From the NCBI RefSeq assembly GCF_002951615.1, contig NZ_CP019062.1:1488001-1552000 (forward strand): a stretch of DNA of 64,000 bases. Direction: 5' to 3'. Position numbers and translations under genes: made by a program. Shown here piece by piece: positions 18,680-28,306 of this stretch. The stretch comes from Rahnella sikkimica. Lineage in GTDB: Bacteria; Pseudomonadota; Gammaproteobacteria; Enterobacterales; Enterobacteriaceae. How positions within the stretch are numbered: position 1 is the first letter of the stretch; every line of letters begins with the position of its first letter. Below the pieces are notes generated by a model that was given only the letters and a program-made list of their open reading frames with translations, was not told the DNA's origin and searched no databases.

Positions 18680-18871
18680 TTTGCTCCCCCCCTGCGCAGG
18701 GGAGGGAGTAAACCACAACATAATTTGTTCTGGCCTTTGCTCCTCCCCCTGCGAAGGGGGAGGTTGGGAGGGGGTTTAGCAGACATGTACCTTGCCAAAG
18801 CACACTTCAACCAGAGTTTTTAACCTTAATACCCCACCCCAACCCTCCCCTTCGCAGGGGAGGGAGTAAAC
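18680..18871. repeat. G/C-rich hairpin repeats inside the operon (three units)
   Basis: Three hairpin units at ~18680-18714, 18735-18778 and 18831-18871 (for example CTCCCCCTGCGAAGGGGGAG), related to the elements at 4552 and 57794. They occupy the spacer between the binding-protein and permease genes. The arrangement resembles REP sequences in malE-malF-type operons that stabilise the upstream message. Confidence 0.7.
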
Positions 18872-18894
18872 CGCATACACGTTCTGGCAATCAA

Positions 18895-20439
18895 TTACTT
18901 AAACTGTGCCTGATTGAAAATCAGAGAACCGTCGGCCAGCATGTAGACGCCGGACAAGGCTTTGCTCTTACCGACCAGATTGTCCGGGACGCCCAGATAG
19001 GCCATCGGCGCATCGGCCCACAGCACTTTCTGCGCATCGGCATACGCCGCTTTACGTTTTTCAACGTCGGCGGTTTGCAGCCCGGCGGTGATCGCCGCAT
19101 CAACCTGTTTATTGCTGTAATACGATACGTTGTAGGCCGACGGGATCCAGGATTCGGTGGCGAACAGCGGGCGCAACGCCCAGTCAGCGTCACCCGTTGA
19201 AGCCGACCATGCGCCGTAATACATTTCGACTTTCGCATCCGCCGGTTTCGCCGTGCTCCACAGGCGCTGCGTCAGGGTTCCGGCGTCCATCGGTACCAGT
19301 TTCACGCGCACGCCAATCAGTGAGAGTTGCTGTTTCAGGAACTGCGCGCTGCGGATACGGTCGGTTTTGTTGGAACTCCACATTTCCACGTCGAAGCCCT
19401 TCTCATACCCGGCTTCTTTCATCAGCTCTTTCGCTTTGGCGATGTTGTAGCTGTAATCCGGCGCGGTTTGCTTCTGGTAGAACTGGACGTTTTTCGGCAG
19501 CGGCGACGTGGACGGCGAACCTAAACCGCCGAAACCGACTTTCAGCCAGAGATTACGGTCAATGGCGTAGTTGATTGCCTGACGGACGCGCACGTCAGAG
19601 AACTCTTTTTTCTGCGTGTTGAACGCGATGTAATACAGATAAATGCTCGGGTTCTGAGCGATATCGAGTTTCGGATCGCTTTTCACGGTTTCCACCAGAT
19701 CAGACGGCAGCGGATACACCGCATCCACGCCGCCGGATTTCAGTTTTGCCACCTGCGTGGAATCTTCCGGCGTTGGATACAGCGTCACGGAATCGACTTT
19801 CGGCCAGCCTTTCTGCCAGTAGTTGTCGTATTTCACCAGTTTGACGTCCTTGCCCTGCTGCCATTCGACGAATTTAAACGGACCGGTGCCGACAGGATGC
19901 ACACTCAGATCCTGTTCATTCGGATACTGTTTCAGCGACGCCGGGCTGTGCATGACCGCAGACGGGTGCGCCAGCGTGTTGATCATCGCGCCAAACGGTT
20001 TGTTCAGCGTGATTTTGACCTGATACGGGCTGACCACGTCTACCGATTTAATCATGCTGAACAGTGAGTTACGTTTCAGATGATTGGCCGGATCCGCCAG
20101 ACGGCCGAGGTTTGCTTTTACCGCATCGGCGTTAAACGGCGTGCCGTCCTGGAAGGTCACGTCGTGGCGCAGGTTGATAGTAAATTCAGTGGCGTCGCTG
20201 TTGCTGGTGTAATCAGTTGCCAGCACCGGCACGACGGCCATTTTGCTGTCGAACTGGAACAGGCGTTCAAAAATCCCGCTCTGGATGGAATAACTCAGGG
20301 TGTCCGTGGTGTCGTGCGGATCAAAACCGGTCACGTCGGCATACATGGAAATGCGCAGATCTTTCGCCTGTGCAGAAGCGGCAAAACAGAGCGCCAGCCC
20401 TGCTGCCAGCAGGCTTTTACGTAGAAACGTCGAGTGCAT
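18895..20439 (-). CDS. Periplasmic peptide-binding protein (SBP family 5, GsiB-like)
   Basis: 514 aa with a clear signal peptide ending ASAQA (residue 25). Family-5 features: DVTGFDPHDTTDTLSYSIQSGIFERLF, FQDGTPFNADAVKANLGRLADPANHLKR, VRQAINYAIDRNLWLKVGFGG. Resembles GsiB (glutathione) most among those I know, but operon context points to peptides containing D-residues. It binds substrate in the periplasm for the permeases downstream. Confidence 0.87.
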   Translation of the reverse strand: MHSTFLRKSLLAAGLALCFAASAQAKDLRISMYADVTGFDPHDTTDTLSYSIQSGIFERLFQFDSKMAVVPVLATDYTSNSDATEFTINLRHDVTFQDGTPFNADAVKANLGRLADPANHLKRNSLFSMIKSVDVVSPYQVKITLNKPFGAMINTLAHPSAVMHSPASLKQYPNEQDLSVHPVGTGPFKFVEWQQGKDVKLVKYDNYWQKGWPKVDSVTLYPTPEDSTQVAKLKSGGVDAVYPLPSDLVETVKSDPKLDIAQNPSIYLYYIAFNTQKKEFSDVRVRQAINYAIDRNLWLKVGFGGLGSPSTSPLPKNVQFYQKQTAPDYSYNIAKAKELMKEAGYEKGFDVEMWSSNKTDRIRSAQFLKQQLSLIGVRVKLVPMDAGTLTQRLWSTAKPADAKVEMYYGAWSASTGDADWALRPLFATESWIPSAYNVSYYSNKQVDAAITAGLQTADVEKRKAAYADAQKVLWADAPMAYLGVPDNLVGKSKALSGVYMLADGSLIFNQAQFK

Positions 20440-20475
20440 GAACTTCTCCTGTGTGTTCCAAAAAAGAAATATGAT

Positions 20476-22347
20476 TTATCCCTGCGCGACCCAGTGGTGC
20501 TCGCTGACGCGGGAATATTTGAGTTTTTCTATCTGTACACCTGCCGGATGCACCGGCGACTTCACTTCCACATCATCAAAATTACGCAACGCACGCTGCG
20601 TTGGATCCGCCACCGGCACTGAACTGAGCAGGCGACGGGTGTAAGTGTGTTGAGGATTGCTAAACACGGCGTCGCGCGGACCAATTTCCACAATCTGCCC
20701 GCTGTACATCACCGCGACGCGGTTGGCGATGCGTTCCACCACCGCCATATCGTGCGAGATAAACAGCCACGCCACGCCGGTGTCGCGCTGTAAATCCATC
20801 ATCAGATTCACCACCTGCGCCTGAATAGAAACATCCAGCGCCGACACCGCTTCGTCGGCAATAATCACCTGCGGCTGCAACGCCATCGCGCGCGCAATCG
20901 CGATTCGCTGACGCTGGCCGCCGGAGAATTCATGGGGATAACGCCGCGCAAAAGAGGGATCCAGCCCGACGCTTTTCAGCAACTGGTTCACCACCGGCGT
21001 GGCATCCGCCAGTGATTTTTTCAGGCCGTGCAGTAATAAAGGTTCGGCGATTGAAAAACCGACGGTCAGACGCGGGTTCAGCGAGGCATACGGATCCTGA
21101 AACACCATCTGGATCTGACGTCGCACCGCCTGAAACGGCGTGTCGCGCATCAGCGTAATTTCTTTGCCTTCCAGATGAATGCTTTCGGATTCACTGCCGA
21201 CCAGACGTAAAATCGCGCGCCCGGTGGTGGATTTCCCGCAGCCACTTTCCCCGACCAGCGCCAGCGTTTCGCCCGGCCAGATTGAAAAATCAATTTGCTC
21301 AACGGCGTGAACTTCTTTGGTCACGCGTGACAAAACACCGGAGCGGATCGGGTAACAGACGCGTAATCCGCGCACGTCAAGCAGCGGCGGCGCGTCGTAA
21401 TTCGCGGTTTTCTGATCGCCGTCTGCCGCAGAAATGTGAGGCTCATCACCTGCAACCGATTGCTTATTTGCACCATTTATAGCCGCACTGAGCAGCGGAA
21501 AACGGCGTGGCCATTTCAGCCCTTGCATGTCGCCCAGTTTCGGTACGGCGGCCAGCAATGCGCGGGTATAAGGGTGCTGCGCGTGGGCAAAAATGTCGGT
21601 CACGCTGCCCTGTTCCACCACGTTGCCCTGATACATCACCACCACGCGGTCGGCAATTTCAGCGACAACGCCCATATCGTGGGTAATAAAGAGCACGGAC
21701 ATGTCTGTGCCTTTTTGGAGGTCCCGCAGAATTTGCAGAATGCGCGCCTGCACGGTGACATCCAGCGCGGTAGTCGGCTCATCGGCAATCAGCAATGCCG
21801 GATCACAGGCCAGCGCCTGCGCAATCATGACGCGCTGACGCATACCGCCGGAAAGTTCGTGGGGATAACATTTGAGAATGCGTTCAACGTCGGGGATACG
21901 CACCTGTTTGAGCAGATCACGGGCAATATTGAGCGCGGTGGCTTTGTTCGCCATGCCGTGGTCAATCAGCCCTTCCGTGAGCTGATCGCCAACCCGCAAC
22001 ACCGGGTTCAGCGACGTCATCGGTTCCTGGAAGATCATCGACATTTCGCGGCCACGCAATTTGCGTCGCGCGTCTGCCGGAAGCGAATTAAGCGCGTGCC
22101 GCGTGCCATCGCGCCCGAAAAAATTGATGCTGCCACCGTCGATATGGGCGGAATCCGGCAGCAGGCCCATCACGCTCAGGGACGTGACGGATTTACCGGA
22201 GCCGCTTTCGCCGACCACCGCCACCACTTCACCTTTATTAATAGAAAAGGAAACGCCCTTCAGCGCCTGAGTTTTGCCCTGACGGCCGGAAAACGTGACC
22301 GACAAATCGTTAATCTGCAAGATTGGCGATGGCTGTTCATTTATCAA
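20476..22347 (-). CDS. Peptide ABC transporter fused dual ATPase (GsiA-like)
   Basis: 623 aa, the same length as E. coli GsiA. Two complete ATPase halves: first Walker A GESGSGKS (46-53), signature LSGGMRQR, Walker B LLIADEPT; second Walker A GESGCGKST (~370), signature FSGGQRQR, Walker B VIIADE. It energises the importer encoded by the three following genes. Separated from dgcA upstream by 33 bp. Confidence 0.9.
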   Translation of the reverse strand: MINEQPSPILQINDLSVTFSGRQGKTQALKGVSFSINKGEVVAVVGESGSGKSVTSLSVMGLLPDSAHIDGGSINFFGRDGTRHALNSLPADARRKLRGREMSMIFQEPMTSLNPVLRVGDQLTEGLIDHGMANKATALNIARDLLKQVRIPDVERILKCYPHELSGGMRQRVMIAQALACDPALLIADEPTTALDVTVQARILQILRDLQKGTDMSVLFITHDMGVVAEIADRVVVMYQGNVVEQGSVTDIFAHAQHPYTRALLAAVPKLGDMQGLKWPRRFPLLSAAINGANKQSVAGDEPHISAADGDQKTANYDAPPLLDVRGLRVCYPIRSGVLSRVTKEVHAVEQIDFSIWPGETLALVGESGCGKSTTGRAILRLVGSESESIHLEGKEITLMRDTPFQAVRRQIQMVFQDPYASLNPRLTVGFSIAEPLLLHGLKKSLADATPVVNQLLKSVGLDPSFARRYPHEFSGGQRQRIAIARAMALQPQVIIADEAVSALDVSIQAQVVNLMMDLQRDTGVAWLFISHDMAVVERIANRVAVMYSGQIVEIGPRDAVFSNPQHTYTRRLLSSVPVADPTQRALRNFDDVEVKSPVHPAGVQIEKLKYSRVSEHHWVAQG

Positions 22348-22380
22348 AAAAACGTCCCCTTTAGAGATAACAGTTAAAAA

Positions 22381-23346
22381 TCAGAGCCAGACTTCGCCGT
22401 TCTGGTAGCGCAACGCCGGTTCAGCGTCCTGCGCCAGCCAGATCGGGCCATCAAGATCGACACGTTCGGCCTGAACCGCCACCGGCAGCGCGGCTTCCAT
22501 GGCAATGGAAGAACCGAGCATACAACCGACCATGATCCGCAGCCCCAGACGGCGGGCTTCTTCGGTCATCGCCAGCGCTTCGGTCAGCCCGCCGCACTTA
22601 TCGAGCTTGATGTTGATCATCTCGTAACGGTCGCGCAGACCGGCGATATCCGAACGTTCGTGACAGCTTTCGTCGGCGCAGACAGGAATGGGATGCAAAC
22701 ACCGCACCAGATCGTGGTCATTACCTGCCGGAAGCGGTTGTTCAATCATCGCCACGTTAAATTCATGCAGCGCCTGGAACAGGCTGCCGAGATCGAGGCC
22801 CTGCCAGGCTTCGTTGGCATCCACGACCAGCGTCGCCAGCGGTGCCGCTGCGCGGATAGCCGCAACCTTCTCGATAATCTGCTCGCGGTCGAGTTTGATT
22901 TTCAGCAACTGCGCGCCACCGGCCACGGCAATGCCGGCTGCTTTCGCCATGTTTTCCACGGAATCCAGGCTCAGGGTTTCTGCGGTAATCACCGAAACAG
23001 GTTTCGGCATATCAAGCAGTTGCCACAAGGTTTTGCCCTGTTTTGCCGCATCCAGACGCCACAGTGCACAGTCGAGGGCATTGCGCGCCGAACCGATCGG
23101 CATCACGTCCTGCAACGCTTCACGGGTCAGCCCCTCTTCGACCCGCGTTCGGATCACATCCAGCTGCTCGCAAACGCTTTGCGGCGATTCCTGATAATGC
23201 GCGGTGGGCGTGCATTCGCCGGTGGCGGTAAATTCACCGTCGGTTAGGGTCACTCGCACCACGGTGACGGCGGTGCGCGTTCCGCGTGAAATCGCAAAGG
23301 GCTTCGCCAGCGGCAGTTCGGCTGACAGGAAAGTCATCTGAATCAT
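22381..23346 (-). CDS. dgcA: N-acetyl-D-glutamate racemase / dipeptide-epimerase family (DgcA)
   Basis: Enolase-superfamily enzyme of the muconate-lactonising subgroup, 321 aa. Catalytic KxK (Lys149, Lys151), metal ligands Asp176 (VVDANEAW), Glu202 (IEQPLP) and Asp225 (CADESC), and Lys247 (INIKLDKCGG). Alone it would read as an L-Ala-D/L-Glu epimerase (YcjG/YkfB). Its translational coupling to a DgcN-type gene (1-bp overlap) favours the DgcA role, converting N-acetyl-D-Glu to N-acetyl-L-Glu. Epimerase action on imported dipeptides remains the alternative. Confidence 0.8.
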   Translation of the reverse strand: MIQMTFLSAELPLAKPFAISRGTRTAVTVVRVTLTDGEFTATGECTPTAHYQESPQSVCEQLDVIRTRVEEGLTREALQDVMPIGSARNALDCALWRLDAAKQGKTLWQLLDMPKPVSVITAETLSLDSVENMAKAAGIAVAGGAQLLKIKLDREQIIEKVAAIRAAAPLATLVVDANEAWQGLDLGSLFQALHEFNVAMIEQPLPAGNDHDLVRCLHPIPVCADESCHERSDIAGLRDRYEMINIKLDKCGGLTEALAMTEEARRLGLRIMVGCMLGSSIAMEAALPVAVQAERVDLDGPIWLAQDAEPALRYQNGEVWL

Positions 23347-24356
23347 CAGCCGTTATCCCTGATCCATTGCGCGATATTTTTGATGCCGAAACGCACCGGA
23401 TCGGTCGCCGGAACGCCGAATTCTTCACTGATTTCCGCCAGCGCGATTTTGGCTTCTTCTTCACTCACGGCAGAGGTGTTCAGCGAGAAACCAGCGAGTT
23501 TAACGTCCGGGCTGGTGAGACTGGCCGCCGCCAGATTGGTATCCAGGCATTGGCGCAGCGTCGGCATAAACTGATGCGGCAGATGGCGCATATGCGGGCG
23601 GCCAAGTTCATGACACATCACCAGCAAATGCGCCTGCGCGCCGTGGATCAGGCCCATGCTGACGCCTGCAAATGACGGATGATAAAGCGAACCCTGCCCT
23701 TCGATAATGTCCCAGTGGTCATCGTCGTTAGCCGGTGACAGCGCCTCAACTGCGCCGGAAATAAAGTCAGCAATCACAGCATCAATCGCGATACCGGCAC
23801 CGGCCACCAGCACGCCGGTCTGGCCGGTGGCGCGGAAATCAGCTTTCAAATCCAGTTCGCGCATGGCAGATTCCAGCGCCAGCGAGGTGTACATTTTGCC
23901 GACGGAACAGTCGGTGCCGACGGTCAGAATGCGTTTGCCGCTGCGCTTCTTGCCAGTGCCGGTATCCAGCTCCGGCTGCATATGGCGCACATCGAACAGC
24001 TGCACGTTATGTTCAGCGGCCAGCGCCACCAGCTCAGGAATATCGTTCAGCCCCTGATGTAAACCGTTCGCCACGTTCAGCCCGGCGCGGATCGCCGTTT
24101 TGATCGAATCAAGCCAGTGACGGGGTAATTTGCCGCCCGAATTCGCCGTGCCCAGCACCATGGTTTTTGCGCCCTGCGCAATCGCGGTGTCGATATCCAG
24201 ATCCGGTAATCCCAGAGACACCGAATCCGTCGCCAGACGAATTTGCCCGACGCAGGCTTCAGGACGCCAGACGTGTATCCCGCGCGCGGTTTTGGCCGCC
24301 AGCGGATCCATCACATCGCCCAGGAATAACAGGTACGGCTTGGGTATTTGCTGCAT
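23346..24356 (-). CDS. dgcN: D-glutamate N-acetyltransferase DgcN (DUF1611 family)
   Basis: 336 aa, DUF1611-type. N-terminal Rossmann-like half (YLLFLGDVMDPLAAKTARGI) and a C-terminal P-loop-like half with GTDCSVGKMYTS (147-158). DgcN proteins acetylate D-Glu in the DgcN-DgcA catabolic route described in marine bacteria; that assignment is family knowledge. GGAG lies 8 bases before the ATG. First gene of the operon, overlapping dgcA by one base. Confidence 0.82.
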   Translation of the reverse strand: MQQIPKPYLLFLGDVMDPLAAKTARGIHVWRPEACVGQIRLATDSVSLGLPDLDIDTAIAQGAKTMVLGTANSGGKLPRHWLDSIKTAIRAGLNVANGLHQGLNDIPELVALAAEHNVQLFDVRHMQPELDTGTGKKRSGKRILTVGTDCSVGKMYTSLALESAMRELDLKADFRATGQTGVLVAGAGIAIDAVIADFISGAVEALSPANDDDHWDIIEGQGSLYHPSFAGVSMGLIHGAQAHLLVMCHELGRPHMRHLPHQFMPTLRQCLDTNLAAASLTSPDVKLAGFSLNTSAVSEEEAKIALAEISEEFGVPATDPVRFGIKNIAQWIRDNG

Positions 24357-24459
24357 GTCAGTTTCTCCGGAAATGAATTTTAGAATGTGTTTTAAGTCAG
24401 ACCGGAGTTCACTATTCCACGGGCGACACGCCCCGGCGAATACTTGTTTAGCGCTGGGG

Positions 24460-24476
24460 TATAACCTCAGGCTATA
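24460..24476. promoter_or_regulatory. Candidate LysR-type operator before dgcN
   Basis: TATAACCTCAGGCTATA, with the LysR T-N11-A form (T24462 to A24474), about 105 bp upstream of the dgcN start. It is the only clear dyad in this spacer. It could serve the LysR regulator encoded at the operon end. Confidence 0.35.
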
Positions 24477-24560
24477 GGGTTTAGCGTATTGAATTTGAGG
24501 GATTATTTAAGGTAGCGGGACATAGCGTGAGGCGGGGGAACCTCGGGGGAAAACAGCAAT

Positions 24561-24592
24561 AAAAAAAGGCAGAGCCAATGAACTCTGCCTTT
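24561..24592 (-). terminator. Terminator of the porin gene
   Basis: Perfect 7-bp stem GGCAGAG/CTCTGCC; read on the minus strand it is followed by a T7 run. It lies ~50 bp after the porin stop. Confidence 0.85.
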
Positions 24593-24642
24593 GCGATTAC
24601 CTTTTTCAGACACAGAATGGGGTAATAATTTCGTCCACTAAC

Positions 24643-25767
24643 TTAGAAGCGGTAAGTCAGCGCAACAGCGACAACGTCATCAGAGCTCACGCCCAGTTTG
24701 TTGTTGTCATCGATCAGGTTGATCTCGTAGTCAACATAGGTGTACATGTTTTTGTTGAAGTAGTAAGTCGCACCGATTTCAACGTATTTGACCAGATCCT
24801 GATCGCCAATGCCGTTTTCAACGTCTTTCGCTTTAGACTGAACATAACCGACTGAAGGACGCAGACCGTTTTCGAACTGGTACTGAGCAACAAACTCGTA
24901 ACCCTGAGTTTTGTTCGCGAAACCGCTTGTACCAGAAACTTTGATTGGTGCCTGATTGCGGGTTTCATTATACATAGCAGCCAGGTAAACCTGGTGTGCA
25001 TCATATTTCAGACCGGTTGCCCATGCAGAAGCTTTGTCGCCTTTACCGTAAGTCCCGTTGGTTTGTGCATTAGTACGGTCTGAAGAAGAACCCGCGATAA
25101 CAGCACCGATACCGGAACCTGCAATATCTTCATAATCCAGTGACGCACCGTAACCGTCGCCGTTGCCTTTAGACGTTGCACGACCGTCATTTTCGTTTTT
25201 ACCCTGATATTGGAGGGCAACGTTCAGACCTTCGACCAAACCATAGAAATCTTTGTTACGGTAAGTGGCCAGACCATTAGAACGGCCCACCATGTAGTTG
25301 TCGGAGTTAGCGGTATCACCACCAAACTCTGGCAGCATATCGGTGAAGCCCAGTGCGTCATATACCACACCGTAGTTACGGCCGTAGTCGATTGAACCGA
25401 AGTTTTTGATTTTCAGACCCGCAAAGCCCAGACGAGTTTTAGTCCCTTCAGTCCCGCCATAGCTGCTGGTTGAACCATCTTTATTAAGCACAGTTGAGGT
25501 GCTTTCAGTGTGGTTAGCCTGAATGTTGTATTCCCACTGACCATAACCCGTCAATGTGTCGTTAATTTGAGTTTCACCCTTAAAGCCCAGACGCGCATAA
25601 GTTTTGTCGCCGTCTGAACTGGTGTCATCAGAGAAATAATGCTTAGCGGTTACGCGACCGTAAAGGTCCAGTTTATTGCCATCTTTGTTATAAATTTCGG
25701 CTGCATTTGCGGTAGAACCCACTGCAATTAAAGAGACCGCTAAGGCCAGCACACTGCGCTTCATCAT
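24643..25767 (-). CDS. OmpC/OmpF-type outer-membrane porin
   Basis: General trimeric diffusion porin, 374 aa with a 22-residue signal peptide (…[23 protein letters not shown]). Typical loop 3 motif MLPEFGGD, 16 beta strands expected, C-terminal Phe (VAVALTYRF) for Bam recognition. Two ATGs in tandem (25767 and 25764) follow AAGGAAAC; either may be used. Preceded by a long AT-rich control region and followed by a strong terminator. OmpC versus OmpF cannot be settled from sequence alone. Confidence 0.93.
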   Translation of the reverse strand: MMKRSVLALAVSLIAVGSTANAAEIYNKDGNKLDLYGRVTAKHYFSDDTSSDGDKTYARLGFKGETQINDTLTGYGQWEYNIQANHTESTSTVLNKDGSTSSYGGTEGTKTRLGFAGLKIKNFGSIDYGRNYGVVYDALGFTDMLPEFGGDTANSDNYMVGRSNGLATYRNKDFYGLVEGLNVALQYQGKNENDGRATSKGNGDGYGASLDYEDIAGSGIGAVIAGSSSDRTNAQTNGTYGKGDKASAWATGLKYDAHQVYLAAMYNETRNQAPIKVSGTSGFANKTQGYEFVAQYQFENGLRPSVGYVQSKAKDVENGIGDQDLVKYVEIGATYYFNKNMYTYVDYEINLIDDNNKLGVSSDDVVAVALTYRF

Positions 25768-26507
25768 TATTTAAGTTTCCTTGATTTTTTATAAAGGATT
25801 TCTCATGCCCGCTTTCTTTTAGGTATCGGGAATATCGGGCTGTGAGTATTTGTATATGTTTTTAAATGCGTCTGTCTGTAAAGCGATTTGAACCTTAACA
25901 CTGAGCACGAAAAGTTAAAATGGAAAAGTTCGCCTCGCTAAGTCTTTTTTGCGTAAAGAGTTGTAACTTTATGTTTCAATCATAAGTCTCTAACCCCCTG
26001 ATTATATGCGGTTTTCGCATAACGTTTTGCACCATAATGGTGCTTAGCATTATTTTGGTGCAACTGAGGTTTACTTTTGTAAAGCAGTTGCAAGCGGGAT
26101 CACCTTTCTCAAAAGGTTTTTATCTGTTAACAATCGTTAATGAATTCACAACTGGAAAAAGCGTAATGCCTTTTAATAGTGCATAGCAGGGTAATTATTT
26201 TGAGGGTAAGTTCATTAGCAAATAAATAGAAAATGCGACCATAAGATTTTTGTACTACGCAATTTCATTCGGATTCGGATTTTTAATAAAAGCCCTCAAT
26301 AAAATAAAGCCAAATTTAATCCAAAAATAATTTCCCACGTGATTAGATTGTACAAAAAATGATATTCACATATTTCCTGATTGGTTTTTATTTATTCAAA
26401 ACGGGCTTTATGGTTTTTGAAAGTACTTCAGTGAAGAAAAAAAACGGTCAGCGCAGGGGAGAGATTTGCCGATTTTTACAGCGAGGAAGGTTTATGAATC
26501 ATCAAAA
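25768..26507. other. Long AT-rich control region upstream of the porin gene
   Basis: About 740 bp without a credible gene. It should hold the porin promoter and OmpR sites (see 25961-25980). I looked for a micF-like divergent RNA and could not recognise one. The remainder is AT-rich with no repeat that I can see. Confidence 0.5.
25961..25980 (-). promoter_or_regulatory. Candidate OmpR-binding site
   Basis: On the minus strand ATTGAAACATAAAGTTACAA contains two 10-bp half-sites (TGAAACAT and GTTACA types) like those upstream of E. coli ompC/ompF, ~195 bp before the porin start. Confidence 0.4.
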
Positions 26508-26529
26508 CCCTCCTCAGTATTGAGGAGGG
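26508..26529 (-). terminator. Terminator of the ABC exporter gene
   Basis: Perfect 9-bp stem CCCTCCTCA/TGAGGAGGG with a 4-nt loop; on the minus strand TTTTGATG follows. Lies 9 bp after the exporter stop. Confidence 0.8.
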
Positions 26530-26538
26530 TGATAAAAA

Positions 26539-28251
26539 TTAACGAAACTGTGCGGCGTGAAGTTGTGCGTAGCGCCCCTGAAGGGCCAGCAGAGAGTCGT
26601 GGGTTCCCTGCTCGACGATGCCTTCTTTGTCGACCACGATAATGCGGTCAGCGTTTTGAATCGTCGCAAGACGGTGCGCGATAACCAGTGTGGTTCGTCC
26701 TTCTGAAAGCTCGGCCAGCGATTGCTGAATGGCCTGTTCGGTAGCGGTATCCAGTGCGGAGGTCGCTTCATCGAGGATCAGGATCGGCGGATTTTTGAGG
26801 AAGATGCGGGCAATGGAAAGCCGCTGTTTCTGGCCACCGGAGAGTTTAACGCCCCGCTCACCAATGACCGTGTCCATTCCCAGCGGCAGCGCGTCAATCA
26901 CATCATCCAGACGTGCACGGCTGGCGGCCAGACGGATTTCCTCTTCGCTGGCATCCAGCTTGCCATAAGCAATGTTCTCGCGGATTGTGCCGCCAAACAG
27001 GAAGACGTCCTGCTGCACAATCCCGATGTTGTGGCGCAGCGAGGTTTGCGTCATATCACGGATATCAATGCCATCGATGGAAATACTGCCGCTGTCAATC
27101 TCATAGAAACGGGGCAGCAGCGAGCACAGCGTGGTTTTCCCGGCACCGGACGGCCCGACAAACGCCAGCGTTTCACCGGCATTAATCGACAGCGTGATCC
27201 CGTTCAGAATTTTGCTGGCAGGCGTATAGCCGAACACCACATTGTCGTAATGAATGTCGCCGCGCAGATGGCTGACGACCTGTGCGCCCGGACGATCCAC
27301 GATATCCGGTGCGGTGTCGATCAGCTGCGTGAAACGTTTAAAACCGGCGATGCCTTTCGGATAACTTTCCAGCACCGAGCTGATTTTCGCCACCGGACGG
27401 AAGAACACTTCCACCAGCAGCAGAAAACCGACGAAGCCGCCGTAGGTCAGCTGGTCATTAATCACATACCAGGTGCCCGCCACCATCACGATCAGCTGAA
27501 CCAGGCGCGTGCTCAGATAGCTCAGCGTCAGGCTGGCGGTCATGATCTGATAGGCTTTCAGTTTGGTGGTGCGGTATTTATCGTTGTCATACGCAAAGAG
27601 CTTCTGCTCATGCTCTTCGTTGGCGAACGCTTTGACCACGCGGATCCCGCCGATGCTTTCTTCTATACGTGCGTTGAAATTCCCCACCTGCCCGAACAGC
27701 CGTCGCCAGGTTTCGGTCATTTGCGCCCCGTAGCGGCTCACCATCCAGGTCATGGCCGGCACAATAATGATGGTCATCAGCGCCAGCTGCATATGCACGG
27801 TTGCCATCAGAATAAAGGCACCAATAAAGGTCATCACCGCGATAAACACATCTTCCGGCCCGTGGTGCGCGACTTCCCCGACCTCTTCCAGATCTTTGGT
27901 CACATGCGTAATGATATGGCCGGTTTTGGTATTGTCGTAATAACGGAAAGAGAGTTTCTGTAAATGGCTGAAAGCCTGACGACGCATGTCAGTTTCAATG
28001 CCGACGCCCAGCGCGTGGCCCCAGTAGTTCACAATCGCCATCAGCGCGGTGTTAAACAGGTAGATCAGCAGCAACCCGACCGTCGCGCCGATGATCAGCA
28101 CCCAGTCATGGGCAGGCAGAAGCTTGTCGATGAAGGTTTTGATCGCCATCGGAAAACCCAGTTCCAGCAATCCGGCGAGGATCGCGCATCCGAAGTCGAG
28201 GAAGAACAGTTTTTTATAAGGCGCGTAATAAGCGAAAAAACGGCGGAGCAT
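26539..28251 (-). CDS. ABC exporter, fused membrane-ATPase subunit (MsbA-like fold)
   Basis: 570 aa half-transporter that would act as a homodimer. Six-span membrane domain (~1-310), then ATPase: Walker A GPSGAGKTT (~365), Q-loop QQDVFLFGGTI, signature LSGGQKQR, Walker B ILILDEATSALD, His switch AHRLAT. Single-gene unit with a good Fur-like box upstream, suggesting iron-responsive expression, so a siderophore or iron-related substrate is possible. Generic multidrug or lipid export is the alternative. Confidence 0.85.
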   Translation of the reverse strand: MLRRFFAYYAPYKKLFFLDFGCAILAGLLELGFPMAIKTFIDKLLPAHDWVLIIGATVGLLLIYLFNTALMAIVNYWGHALGVGIETDMRRQAFSHLQKLSFRYYDNTKTGHIITHVTKDLEEVGEVAHHGPEDVFIAVMTFIGAFILMATVHMQLALMTIIIVPAMTWMVSRYGAQMTETWRRLFGQVGNFNARIEESIGGIRVVKAFANEEHEQKLFAYDNDKYRTTKLKAYQIMTASLTLSYLSTRLVQLIVMVAGTWYVINDQLTYGGFVGFLLLVEVFFRPVAKISSVLESYPKGIAGFKRFTQLIDTAPDIVDRPGAQVVSHLRGDIHYDNVVFGYTPASKILNGITLSINAGETLAFVGPSGAGKTTLCSLLPRFYEIDSGSISIDGIDIRDMTQTSLRHNIGIVQQDVFLFGGTIRENIAYGKLDASEEEIRLAASRARLDDVIDALPLGMDTVIGERGVKLSGGQKQRLSIARIFLKNPPILILDEATSALDTATEQAIQQSLAELSEGRTTLVIAHRLATIQNADRIIVVDKEGIVEQGTHDSLLALQGRYAQLHAAQFR

Positions 28252-28306
28252 CGTGCATCCTCTGATTAAGATTACCGGCCTGTAAAGGCGAAGCGATCAG
28301 TCTAGA

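Noticed and set aside
25768..26507. micF-like antisense RNA upstream of the porin gene
   Set aside because: No recognisable micF sequence or terminator in the expected divergent position.
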